Assembly: GCA_937997485.1 (NCBI GenBank)
Contig: CALKTH010000059.1
Coordinates: forward strand, 121,070 to 185,069
Length of the DNA: 64,000 bases
Reading direction: 5' to 3'
From: an uncultured Acidimicrobiales bacterium
GTDB taxonomy: Bacteria > Actinomycetota > Acidimicrobiia > Acidimicrobiales > SZUA-35
The notes below the pieces were generated by a model. That model saw nothing but the letters and a program-made list of their open reading frames with translations. It searched no databases and had not been told where the DNA came from. A program made the position numbers and the translations under genes. This document shows positions 1 through 8,104 of this stretch, piece by piece. Numbering within the stretch: position 1 is the stretch's first letter; every line of letters starts with the position of its first letter.

Positions 1-35
1 ACGAGACCGCCACGCAGAGCAACGCCACGGACGGC

Positions 36-950
36 GTGGTGGTGGTGTGCGGCGGCGTTGGCGCGGCCCGGCTACTCCGCGGCTTCGTCGGGCGCGTGTC
101 AGCGGAGCAGCTCACTGCCATTGTCAACGTTGGCGACGATATGGACCTGCACGGTCTGCGTATCTGTCCCGACATCGACACGATCACGTACACCCTCGCT
201 GACGCCGTCAGTCCGGAACGGGGCTGGGGTCTCGACGGCGAGTCGTGGCAGGCGATGGCGATGTTGGAGAAGCTGGGCGGTGTCGATTGGTTCTCTCTCG
301 GCGACCGCGATCTCGGCACGCATCTCTATCGCACGCAGCGTCTCTCCGAGGGAGCATCGCTGGCTGCCATCACCGAAGAGATTGCGTCCCGCTGGGAGCT
401 GCCGCTGCGCATGCTGCCCGTCACCGAGGACCGGTTGCGCACGATGGTGACCACCGTGGATGAGGGCGAAATCTCGTTCCAGGAATACTTCGTTCGTCGA
501 CAGCACTCCGTGGCGGTGACCTCCGTTCGCTTCGACGGATCGGCATCCTCCAGGCCCGCTGCCGGAGTTCTCGAGGCACTTCGCTCGGCGAGGCGCATCG
601 TCATCGCCCCGTCCAATCCCGCCGTGTCCATCGACCCTGTGCTCGCGGTGCCCGGCGTGAGGGACGTGCTCATCGAACGTCGCTCGGATGTGCGGGCCGT
701 CTCCCCCATCATCGGAGGCAAAGCGCTCAAGGGACCAGCGGATCGTCTCCTGGTCGAGTTGGGCCGAGAGGCTTCCGCTCTGGCCGTCGCAGAGTGGTAC
801 GCAGACGTGGTGGGCACGCTCGTGATCGACACGGTCGACGCCGACGCCGCGCCAGCAATCGAAGCGCTCGGTGTCACCCCGCTGGTGACGGACACGATCA
901 TGGCCCAGCCAGGTGTAACCGAATCACTGGCCGAGATCCTGCTCTCATAG
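36..950 (+). CDS. cofD: CofD/FbiA, phospholactate/phosphoenolpyruvate transferase of F420 biosynthesis
   Basis: Couples a phosphoenolpyruvyl or phospholactyl group from a guanosine-activated donor to Fo, giving (dehydro)F420-0 in the cytoplasm. The motifs GGVGAARLL (residues 6-14), NVGDD (31-35) and APSNP (near 191) are those of the CofD family, and 304 residues is close to the usual length. cofE follows after 23 bp, so the two form an F420 operon. The frame stays open to the left edge of the window. GTG at 36 aligns with the family N terminus but lacks a clear ribosome binding site, so a start just outside the window cannot be excluded. Actinobacterial homologues use phosphoenolpyruvate; the donor used here cannot be read from sequence. 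Confidence 0.9.
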   Translation: MVVVCGGVGAARLLRGFVGRVSAEQLTAIVNVGDDMDLHGLRICPDIDTITYTLADAVSPERGWGLDGESWQAMAMLEKLGGVDWFSLGDRDLGTHLYRTQRLSEGASLAAITEEIASRWELPLRMLPVTEDRLRTMVTTVDEGEISFQEYFVRRQHSVAVTSVRFDGSASSRPAAGVLEALRSARRIVIAPSNPAVSIDPVLAVPGVRDVLIERRSDVRAVSPIIGGKALKGPADRLLVELGREASALAVAEWYADVVGTLVIDTVDADAAPAIEALGVTPLVTDTIMAQPGVTESLAEILLS

Positions 951-973
951 CTCGCCTCACATAGTCTCAGCGG

Positions 974-1720
974 ATGCTGCGTCGTCTCCAGATCATTCCC
1001 ATTCCCGGCATGCCGGAGGTCCGCCCCGGCGATGACCTCGCCGGACAGATCATGGATGCGTGCCAGGCCGAACTCCTACCGGCGGACGGCGGCCTGCAAG
1101 ACGGCGATGTGCTCGTGGTCAGCCAGAAGGTCGTTTCCAAGGCTGAGGACCGGCTCGTGAAGGTCGATCCGAACGATCCGCTGTCGCACAAGCCACTCGT
1201 ACTTCAAGAATCCAAGCGAGTGGTGCGGCGTCGCGGGGATCTCATCATCTCCGAAACGACCCACGGCTATGTGTGTGCCAACGCCGGGATCGACCGTTCG
1301 AACGTCGACTCCGATGTGGCGTGTCTCCTCCCGGAAGACTCTGATCGGTCCGCTCGACGCATCCGAGACGCCATCAAGGGTCGACTCGGGGTGACCACGG
1401 CCATCATCGTGGCCGACACCTTCGGGCGGCCATGGCGTCGCGGCATCACCGATATCGCGCTCGGATGCGCAGGCATCATGCCGATTCTCGACCTACGGGG
1501 AACCGAGGATGCGACAGGACGCGAGCTGCACGTGACGGAAGTGTGCGTGGTGGATGAACTGGCGGGAGCGGCTGAACTGGTGCGAGGCAAGGCGACGGGG
1601 GTCGCCGTGGCGCTGGTTCGAGGAGTGGACCCGGCGTGGTTCGACGTCGATCACGACTTCATGACCGGCACCGTCGTCGGCGACGTGGTCCGCAACGCGC
1701 AGGAGGACCTCTTCCGGTAG
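974..1720 (+). CDS. cofE: CofE, coenzyme F420-0:L-glutamate ligase (stand-alone)
   Basis: Adds glutamates to F420-0 in a GTP-dependent reaction, forming the polyglutamate tail of F420. The family core is visible: DGDVLVVSQKVVSKAEDR near residues 42-59, the glycine/histidine segment ISETTHGYVCANAGID near 94-110, and DTFGRPWRRGITDIALG near 151-167. At 248 residues it is the length of the free-standing ligase. Mycobacterial FbiB carries a second, nitroreductase-like domain, which is absent here. It lies 23 bp after cofD on the same strand. Two LLM-family oxidoreductases in this window are plausible F420 users. Confidence 0.9.
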   Translation: MLRRLQIIPIPGMPEVRPGDDLAGQIMDACQAELLPADGGLQDGDVLVVSQKVVSKAEDRLVKVDPNDPLSHKPLVLQESKRVVRRRGDLIISETTHGYVCANAGIDRSNVDSDVACLLPEDSDRSARRIRDAIKGRLGVTTAIIVADTFGRPWRRGITDIALGCAGIMPILDLRGTEDATGRELHVTEVCVVDELAGAAELVRGKATGVAVALVRGVDPAWFDVDHDFMTGTVVGDVVRNAQEDLFR

Positions 1721-1785
1721 GGGTCGATCGCAATCGAAGGCGCCGGCGTTCTCGACCGCCCCAGCGTTGACCCCACGCCCAGGGG

Positions 1786-1860
1786 CCGAAAAATCGTGTC
1801 CAGCCCACCGAGACGGTAGGCCTACGCTGCAGAAAGGGCTCGAAGGTCGTCCAGCACGAC
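1786..1860 (+). repeat. Intergenic palindromic repeat, copy A
   Basis: A 75 bp element between the convergent cofE and beta-helix genes. It begins CCGAAAAATCGTGTCCAG, continues with a GCCCACCGAGACGGT stem, and ends in AAGGTCGTCCAGC. The same modules in the same order occur at 3851-3925 (reverse strand) and 6751-6833, and rearranged at 44935-45055. In this copy the right arm of the hairpin has decayed (GGTAGGCCTA instead of GGTGGGCTGG). Confidence 0.8.
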
Positions 1861-1891
1861 AAGAAGGCGAGACGACAGCGGCCGTTGCGGG

Positions 1892-3739
1892 CTAGTTGAT
1901 CCAGCAGCCGTCCCAGGGGACCCACTTTTGGAGCCCGACATCTTGTCGGACTCGATCGCCGCCGAAGTTCGGCGCGTACGTGTTCCCGCTGGCCTCACCA
2001 GTGACTCGAAGGAAGCGATAGGCCCAGCAGCGGCTGGAGTGCGTGACGTGGTTGTCGGTGATCTTCGCTCGTGACACGTCACGCATCACCAGATAGCCAT
2101 CGAGCATGGTGTTCCCACTCACCTCCACTTGCCGAGTCTGGTACCAGTACATGCCACACCCATCGCACCAGTTGTCCTGAATGACGACTGGTGCTGGGTT
2201 GCGAGTGCGTCCGGAACGTCCGGCGTACCCGATGATGCCGACCTTGCCGTTCACCGAACCGTTGCGGACATGGAAAGTGTTGTGGCGAATTACCTGATCG
2301 GCATTCGGCCAGGTCACAAGCGGCCCATCGAGGTTGCGCATCGGTCGCGAACCATCGGCGCTGAGACCATCGCCCTCGACGAAGCGGTTGTATTCGATCA
2401 AGACATTGCGGCCGTCGGTGTTGACAATGTCGCCACCAGCGTTGTGATGAAAATGGTTGTTGCGGATCTTCAGGTCCCGACTCGTGTAGCTGAGACTCTC
2501 CACATCGATGCCGAACTGAGGCGACGTGCCGTTCGTGTGATGAATCTCGTTGTCGTGGATGTCCACACGGATGGCGCCGACGATCGATATCCCCTGACGT
2601 CGGTTGTTGTTGAACTCGCTGTTCCTCACCGTGATGTCGGTGACCGAGCCGTTGCGGTTGCCCACCATGAGGATTCCATCGCCAGTGGAGTCACGAATCG
2701 TGATGTCCTCGACGAGGACCCGAGCGGAGGTGGCCTGAATGCAGATGCTGTGGCCCTCGTCGTGCGCCGTCCCACCACCCGTACGGGGCGTGAAGAGGTG
2801 GCCGTCTCGATCTCCGATCAGCGTCCCACCCCTGATGACGACGTCTCGCTTGTTGGTCACGGCGAGGGTGCAGGCGTTCCACTTGTCGTGCGGTGCCATT
2901 TCGATCGTGGCATTGGGATCGAGGACGAACGCTGTTCCGCCCGGAAGTTGCAAGCCGGCCCGATAGATGCTGTTGCCAGGCGCCCCGATCAGGTAGTGGC
3001 CAGCCGGGACGCGAATCGTGCCGATACCGGAGGCTGCGGCATCGTCAATCGCCCGTTGAAAGTTCGCGTTGTTCGTTGCCGGATCACCCGTCCGATCGGC
3101 CGGGACCCCGTAGGCGGTGAGATCAAGCGTGTGTTCCCCGGCAGGCACAGTCGGCAGCAGCGGATCGGGCCCACCCGGCTCGATGGGTCGTGGATAGGGG
3201 TGCTTGGCATCAAACTCAACGCTGTCGGAAAAGCGAAGCATGACCTGTCCTCGACTCACAGGATTGGGCCCACTCATCTGCCCCACCCAGAACGAGCGCC
3301 CGCTCTCATCCGGTGACCGGCCGAGCACGTTGTGGTACACGAGATCGATGAACGCTCCCTCGTCGATGGCACCGTACGTCTCGATGAACTCATCGCTGGT
3401 GGCGAAGAAGTCAGCGATGCTGCTGATCGTTCGGCCTCGAGCCCGCTCCTCGAGCCAGAACTGAGTACCGCCCAACTCCGGTTCGCGACGGAAGAACGCC
3501 TGGTAGAGCCGCAGCACGTCAGCATCGAGCGGCGTGAAGCCTTCGGCATAGGTGACCTCGAAGAGGTTGACGGCGTCGTCGCGGTTGGCGAGTCCTCGAC
3601 GACCCCGAGCCGCATCGTCCGCGACGCTGATCTCGATCTCCTCACTCGGCTCTTGACCGCTGGCCGCGGGAGCAAACGAGAACCAACACAGCGCTGTGAG
3701 AAAGGCGAAGACGAACGAGATGCGGCGAGGGAAACGCAA
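1892..3739 (-). CDS. Exported DUF4214 plus right-handed beta-helix protein
   Basis: Predicted secreted protein of 615 residues. After a hydrophobic signal segment (FVFAFLTALCWFSF, about residues 9-22, cut near AASGQ) comes a DUF4214 domain (about 60-170, with LYQAFFRREPELGG and a second VYHNVLGRSPDESG unit). Then follows a long parallel beta-helix (about 195-600) with repeated N-N/H-N turns, of the pectate-lyase/NosD-like class, so a polysaccharide-binding or -cleaving surface protein is likely. I chose the TTG at 3739 because AAGGA lies 8 nt upstream and the signal peptide follows directly. The frame is open further upstream, but that part runs through a repeat element. The gene sits between inverted repeat copies A and B. 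No substrate can be assigned. Confidence 0.75.
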   Translation of the reverse strand: MRFPRRISFVFAFLTALCWFSFAPAASGQEPSEEIEISVADDAARGRRGLANRDDAVNLFEVTYAEGFTPLDADVLRLYQAFFRREPELGGTQFWLEERARGRTISSIADFFATSDEFIETYGAIDEGAFIDLVYHNVLGRSPDESGRSFWVGQMSGPNPVSRGQVMLRFSDSVEFDAKHPYPRPIEPGGPDPLLPTVPAGEHTLDLTAYGVPADRTGDPATNNANFQRAIDDAAASGIGTIRVPAGHYLIGAPGNSIYRAGLQLPGGTAFVLDPNATIEMAPHDKWNACTLAVTNKRDVVIRGGTLIGDRDGHLFTPRTGGGTAHDEGHSICIQATSARVLVEDITIRDSTGDGILMVGNRNGSVTDITVRNSEFNNNRRQGISIVGAIRVDIHDNEIHHTNGTSPQFGIDVESLSYTSRDLKIRNNHFHHNAGGDIVNTDGRNVLIEYNRFVEGDGLSADGSRPMRNLDGPLVTWPNADQVIRHNTFHVRNGSVNGKVGIIGYAGRSGRTRNPAPVVIQDNWCDGCGMYWYQTRQVEVSGNTMLDGYLVMRDVSRAKITDNHVTHSSRCWAYRFLRVTGEASGNTYAPNFGGDRVRQDVGLQKWVPWDGCWIN

Positions 3740-3747
3740 AGAAGGAG

Positions 3748-3752
3748 TCCTT
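3748..3752 (-). promoter_or_regulatory. Ribosome binding site that fixes a TTG start
   Basis: AAGGA on the minus strand, 8 nt before the TTG at 3739. It places translation just before the signal peptide of the beta-helix protein rather than at the ATG 276 bp upstream. Confidence 0.55.
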
Positions 3753-3850
3753 GGCTGGGCGGCACGTTGACCATCGACCAGTCGATCGAAATTCTTGATC
3801 TTGGCGCGATCGCTGGCGGCGTGATTCGAATTCACACGCCACGCGTTCTT

Positions 3851-3925
3851 GTCGCGCTGGACGACCTTTCCGTCGTTCTCGCCGTGCCAGCCCACCGTCT
3901 CGGTGGGCTGGGCACGATTTTTCGG
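3851..3925 (-). repeat. Intergenic palindromic repeat, copy B
   Basis: On the minus strand it has the same 75 bp length and module order as copy A: CCGAAAAATCGTGCCCAG, then the stem GCCCACCG-AGA-CGGTGGGC, then GAAAGGTCGTCCAGCGCGAC. It lies between the divergently transcribed beta-helix and helicase genes, so the beta-helix gene is bracketed by copies A and B in opposite orientation. Confidence 0.8.
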
Positions 3926-3999
3926 ACAGGGGTGATCTTGGGTGTGGCGGGAGTGGTGGGGCGCACCTCTCCATCGTGGGGCCTCTACCGTGCTGAGCG

Positions 4000-6693
4000 A
4001 TGTCGACTGAACCACCGCTCATCAGGCACCTGCCGCCGGCCCCGGATGAGGAGGCGCTGCTCGACGGCTTCAGTGCGTTCACCGCGGAGCTCGGACTCGA
4101 GCTCTACGAGGCCCAGGAAGAGGCGATCTTCGAGCTGCTGGCCGGCAGCCATGTGATCCTCAACACCCCGACCGGCTCGGGCAAGTCCATGGTGGCCGCC
4201 GCCGCCCACTACGCCGCTCTGGCTGGGGATCGCCGCAGCGTGTACACCGCACCCATCAAGGCCCTGGTGAGCGAGAAGTTCTTCGCACTCTGTCGTGACT
4301 TCGGCTCCGAACGAGTCGGCATGATCACCGGCGACGCAGCGGTCAACCCCGACGCCCCCATCATCTGCTGCACGGCCGAGATCCTGGCGAACTGGGCCCT
4401 CCGGGATGGCCCGGAGACGGACGTGGACGTGGTGATCGTCGACGAGTTCCACTACTACGGCGACCCGCAACGAGGCTGGGCCTGGCAGCTCCCGCTCCTC
4501 GAGCTGCCGCACGTGCAGTTCCTGTTGATGTCGGCGACGCTCGGCGACACCACCTTCCTCAGCGAGGACCTGGAGCGGCGAACAGGCCGCCCGGTCAGTC
4601 TGGTGGCCTCGACGCAGCGCCCCGTCCCGCTCGACTTCGAGTACCGGCGCACCACGTTGCACGCCTCGATCGAGGAACTTCTCGAGACCGGAAGGGCGCC
4701 CATTTACCTCGTGCACTTCACCCAGCGGGAGGCCACCGAGGCGGCCCAGGGCTATCTCTCGCTCGATCCTTTGCAGAAGGACGAGAAGGCCAAGATCCGG
4801 GAGCTGATCGGCGGCTTCCGTTTCGACTCTCCCATCGGCAAGGATCTCAAGCGCTTCCTGCTCGGTGGCATTGGTGTTCACCACGCCGGCCTCCTGCCCA
4901 AGTACCGGTTGCTTGTCGAGAAGTTGGCCCAGGCCGGGCTCTTGAAGATCATCTGCGGTACCGACACGCTCGGCGTCGGCGTGAACGTTCCCATTCGTTC
5001 GGTGCTGTTCACCCAATTGTGCAAGTACGACGGGCAACAGGTCCGGATCCTCAAGAATCGGGAGTTCGCACAGATCGCCGGTCGAGCCGGCCGCAAGGGC
5101 TACGACGATCGCGGCGACGTATGGGTCCAGGCTCCGGCGCATGTCGTCGAGAACCAACGGGCAGAGGAGAAGGCAGCGGCCAAGGCCGGGAAGAAGAAGG
5201 TCGTCAAGAAGAAGCCGCCGGAGCGGGGCTACGCGCATTGGACCGAGGACACCTTCAACCGAATCATCTCGGGTCAGCCCGAACCGATGCGTTCGCACTT
5301 CCAGGTCACTCACCAGATGGTCATGAGCTTGCTCGACCGTCCCGTGATGGGTGGCGAAGACGGGTGCGCCGCGACGCGGCGCCTGCTCACCACCAACCAT
5401 GAACCACGGCGCCGCCAGCGAGAGCACATCAAGCGGTCCATCGCCATCTACCGATCCCTGGCTGACGCCGAGCTGCTCGAGTTTCCCGACGAGCCCGACG
5501 AGTTGGGTCGACGAGTGCGGGTGAACTTCGACCTTCAGGACGAATTCGCCCTCCATCAGCCCCTGTCCCTCTGGGCCTTGGAGGCGCTCGAGCAGCTCGA
5601 AGCCCAGCGCGCCGACCCGTCGCTGACACCCGTGGCTCCGGTACGCCCGGAACCCTCGCCCGAGTTCTCGGACGAGTTCTCGGACGACGACGCTGCAGCG
5701 CTCGATCCGGAGCGTGACAGCGCTGAGATCGAGGCGTACCTGAGCGGGACGGCTCGACGGTCCGATGTCGAGTACGCGCTGGACATGGTGACGATCATCG
5801 AGTCGGTGCTGGAGAACCCCGGCGTCGTGATCGCGGCCCAGGTCAACCAGGCCAAGTCTGAGCTCATGGCCGACATGAAGATGCGGGGAATCGAGTACGA
5901 CGAGCGTATGGACCGCCTGCGCGAGGTCGAGCCTCCGCAGCCCAACAAGCGCTGGTTGTACGACAGCTTCGATGCGTTCCGCATGCATCACCCCTGGGTG
6001 GGCCAGGACAACGTGCGGCCGAAGTCGGTCGTTCGTGATCTGTTCGAGCTCGGTATGACCTTTGGCGAGTTCGTCAACCACTACGGGCTCAAGCGCAGCG
6101 AGGGTGTTGTGCTGCGCTATCTGAGCGATGTGTACAAGGGCCTCATTCAGAACATCCCCGAGGCGCTGAAGACCGAGGAGTTGGACGACATCATTGAGTG
6201 GCTGGGTGCGCTCGTCCGCCAGGTTGATTCCAGCCTCATCGACGAGTGGGAACGGTTGCAGTCGCCAGACACCGAGCTCAGCGAACCTGATCCGCTGCGG
6301 CCACCGAGCGGCGACAGCGATCTGATCACGGACAACGCTCGGGCGTTCCGGGTGATGGTCCGCAACGAGATCTTCCTCTGGGTGCAAGAAGCGGCGCGTC
6401 ACAAGGTGGCTCGTGTGCTCGACCGTTGCGCCGAGAACAGCGCCATCACCGACCCGCTCGAGCTGGTCGAAGCGCTGCAGCCGTACTGGGATGACTTCCC
6501 AACAATCGAGACAGCGGGCGATGCCCGCTCACCCGAGCGTTTCATCTTCGACCCCGCCACCGGCCGGGTCACCCAAATCCTGCTGGACCCCGAGGAAGGC
6601 GACGAGTGGCGCTTCGTCGCCGAGGTCGACGTCGATGCGTCCAACGAGGCCGGACGAGCCGTCCTCCGCCTCATCAGCCTCGGCCCCGTCTAA
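4000..6693 (+). CDS. Ski2-like DEAD/DEAH-box RNA helicase with DUF3516
   Basis: ATP-dependent helicase of the Ski2-like group, probably acting on RNA. Motif I TPTGSGKS is at residues 56-63, motif II DEFH at 148-151, motif III SAT at 178-180, and motif VI QIAGRAGRKG from about 358. A basic linker (about 385-410, KKKVVKKKPPERG) precedes a long C-terminal region of the DUF3516 type common in actinobacteria. The total of 897 residues fits this group, which is related to mycobacterial HelY but has its own C terminus. The gene stands alone between repeat copies B and C. ATG at 4000 is the first start and gives a natural N terminus. Its substrate is unknown; roles in RNA turnover are inferred from the family. 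Confidence 0.85.
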   Translation: MSTEPPLIRHLPPAPDEEALLDGFSAFTAELGLELYEAQEEAIFELLAGSHVILNTPTGSGKSMVAAAAHYAALAGDRRSVYTAPIKALVSEKFFALCRDFGSERVGMITGDAAVNPDAPIICCTAEILANWALRDGPETDVDVVIVDEFHYYGDPQRGWAWQLPLLELPHVQFLLMSATLGDTTFLSEDLERRTGRPVSLVASTQRPVPLDFEYRRTTLHASIEELLETGRAPIYLVHFTQREATEAAQGYLSLDPLQKDEKAKIRELIGGFRFDSPIGKDLKRFLLGGIGVHHAGLLPKYRLLVEKLAQAGLLKIICGTDTLGVGVNVPIRSVLFTQLCKYDGQQVRILKNREFAQIAGRAGRKGYDDRGDVWVQAPAHVVENQRAEEKAAAKAGKKKVVKKKPPERGYAHWTEDTFNRIISGQPEPMRSHFQVTHQMVMSLLDRPVMGGEDGCAATRRLLTTNHEPRRRQREHIKRSIAIYRSLADAELLEFPDEPDELGRRVRVNFDLQDEFALHQPLSLWALEALEQLEAQRADPSLTPVAPVRPEPSPEFSDEFSDDDAAALDPERDSAEIEAYLSGTARRSDVEYALDMVTIIESVLENPGVVIAAQVNQAKSELMADMKMRGIEYDERMDRLREVEPPQPNKRWLYDSFDAFRMHHPWVGQDNVRPKSVVRDLFELGMTFGEFVNHYGLKRSEGVVLRYLSDVYKGLIQNIPEALKTEELDDIIEWLGALVRQVDSSLIDEWERLQSPDTELSEPDPLRPPSGDSDLITDNARAFRVMVRNEIFLWVQEAARHKVARVLDRCAENSAITDPLELVEALQPYWDDFPTIETAGDARSPERFIFDPATGRVTQILLDPEEGDEWRFVAEVDVDASNEAGRAVLRLISLGPV

Positions 6694-6750
6694 CTCTCCT
6701 CCCCTCCGCTCCCCTTCCCCCTCACGTCACCCACTACAACGCAGCCCGTG

Positions 6751-6833
6751 CCGAAATTTCGTGTCCAGCCCACCGTTCCGGTGGGCTGGCGCTGCGAGAA
6801 CCGGCGCGAGGTCGTCCACCGCTGCAGTTTCGG
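6751..6833 (+). repeat. Intergenic palindromic repeat, copy C
   Basis: An 83 bp copy between the convergent helicase and AraC genes. The hairpin CCAGCCCACCG-TTC-CGGTGGGCTGG is perfect (11 bp arms). It is followed by GCTGCGAGAACCGGCGCGAGG, split here as GCTGCGAGAACC then GGCGCGAGG, the box GGTCGTCC, and finally GCTGCAGTTTCGG, a module also found in copy D. Confidence 0.8.
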
Positions 6834-6878
6834 CGAGTGGATGGGGAGGGAGACAAGAGCCAAGCAAGACCCGCCCCA

Positions 6879-7634
6879 TCAATCGGCGGGGCGGCCGTCC
6901 GTGAACGCTCGGGGCGGCACCCCGAACTCTGAGCGAAACGCTGCAACGAACGAGCTCGGCGATGCGTAACCGACGGCGCCAGCCACTCTTGTCACGTTGT
7001 CTCCCTGTGCCAGCATGGCAACCGCCGCCAGGACCCGAGCTCGGCGTCGCCATTGCCCCAGACTCATGAGTGTCTCGGACCGAAACCGCCGTTCGATGGT
7101 CCGGCGGGTCGCATGTGCGGCGAGAAGGTGTTGATCCAGCGGCAGAGCCGGATCGCTCATGATCGAGGTGGCCACACCGAGCGCAACGTTGTCCGTTGGC
7201 AGGACGAGGTCCAGCGGTGCGTCGGGTTCGCTGGCAAGACGCGCTGCAAGCAGTGTGACCAGAGCCTCGTGCGGTCGATCGTCGACGCGCAGCGGGGCCG
7301 TCGCAACGGCGTGCGTCACGAGTTCCCGGGTCAGCGGAGCGAGGCGCACGACTCGCAGCTCAGGACCAATGACATCCAGCCTTTGGTCGAAGTAGAGGCA
7401 CCGCATCGCCACTCTCCTCGTCGTCTTGATCTGGAGTCGCGTCCCATCTGGCACACAGAGGGCTCTGTGCGCCGGAACGGTCCACGCCTGGGTGTCGGTC
7501 AGGGCAGTGAAGACCCCCGAGCGAGCGAACACCAGATAGTCCCAGCCCGGCTGGGTCGGCAGCAAGACGCGCCCCTGGGGATGGGTGATGGAGTAGCTCC
7601 GCACCTGAGCGGCCGGTTGGCGAGAATTCGACAC
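6879..7634 (-). CDS. AraC-family transcriptional regulator
   Basis: DNA-binding regulator with an N-terminal cupin sensor domain and a C-terminal double helix-turn-helix. The segments THPQGRVLLPTQPGWDYLVF, split here as THPQGRVLLP and TQPGWDYLVF, and AMRCLYFD are typical of the AraC group with an RmlC-like sensor. The C terminus has RRTIERRFRSETLMS and VGYASPSSFVAAFRSEFG, the second recognition helix and conserved FRxxFG. The effector is unknown. I prefer the GTG at 7634, which aligns with relatives. An ATG at 7706 would overlap the divergent VOC gene by 19 bp. The head-to-head arrangement suggests it controls that gene and itself. Confidence 0.8.
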   Translation of the reverse strand: MSNSRQPAAQVRSYSITHPQGRVLLPTQPGWDYLVFARSGVFTALTDTQAWTVPAHRALCVPDGTRLQIKTTRRVAMRCLYFDQRLDVIGPELRVVRLAPLTRELVTHAVATAPLRVDDRPHEALVTLLAARLASEPDAPLDLVLPTDNVALGVATSIMSDPALPLDQHLLAAHATRRTIERRFRSETLMSLGQWRRRARVLAAVAMLAQGDNVTRVAGAVGYASPSSFVAAFRSEFGVPPRAFTDGRPAD

Positions 7635-7687
7635 GATTCGTCGAACTGTAGATGGTCGGCCATTGAGCGAACTGCGAGCATGAGGAC

Positions 7688-8065
7688 ATGCACTCACGTC
7701 TGACACACTTCGCCATCAACACCGACGAGGTTGAAGCCACGCAGGCCTTCTACGGCGCCGTCTTTGGCTGGCAGTTCCAGGAGTACGGGCCACCCGGCTT
7801 CATCCAGATCATGGATGCCACGGGCGAGACACCCATGGGCGCGATTCAGCAGCGCCGCCAACTCTTGGATAGCAGTCCAACCGTCGGCTTCGAGTGCACC
7901 TTCGACGTCGACGACGTCGAGGTAGCACGAGAGCGGATTCTGGCCGCTGGCGGCGAAATCCTCATGGAGAAATTCACCATCTCGAACGTGGGGCACCTCA
8001 TTGCCTTCAAGGATCCTGGCGGCAACCCCGCCCTCGCCATGGAATACGACCGGTCGGCCGAGTAG
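7688..8065 (+). CDS. VOC-family (glyoxalase-like) protein
   Basis: A 125-residue single-domain vicinal-oxygen-chelate protein. It starts LTHFAINTDEVEATQAFYGAVFGW, read here as LTHFAINTD followed by the AFYGAVFGW motif near residues 19-27, and ends with VGHLIAFKDPGGNPALAME, the usual final strand with a metal-binding glutamate. Members include dioxygenases, lyases and antibiotic-binding proteins, so the reaction cannot be assigned. It is divergent from the AraC regulator, its probable controller. Confidence 0.75.
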   Translation: MHSRLTHFAINTDEVEATQAFYGAVFGWQFQEYGPPGFIQIMDATGETPMGAIQQRRQLLDSSPTVGFECTFDVDDVEVARERILAAGGEILMEKFTISNVGHLIAFKDPGGNPALAMEYDRSAE

Positions 8066-8104
8066 CGATCGTCGAGAAGTCCATGGACTCGTGACGGCGA
8101 GAGG

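Noticed and set aside
3985..6402. An 805-codon open frame antisense to the helicase gene
   Set aside because: It is the mirror of a high-GC coding frame, has no recognisable domain, and the sense strand encodes a complete helicase with all motifs.
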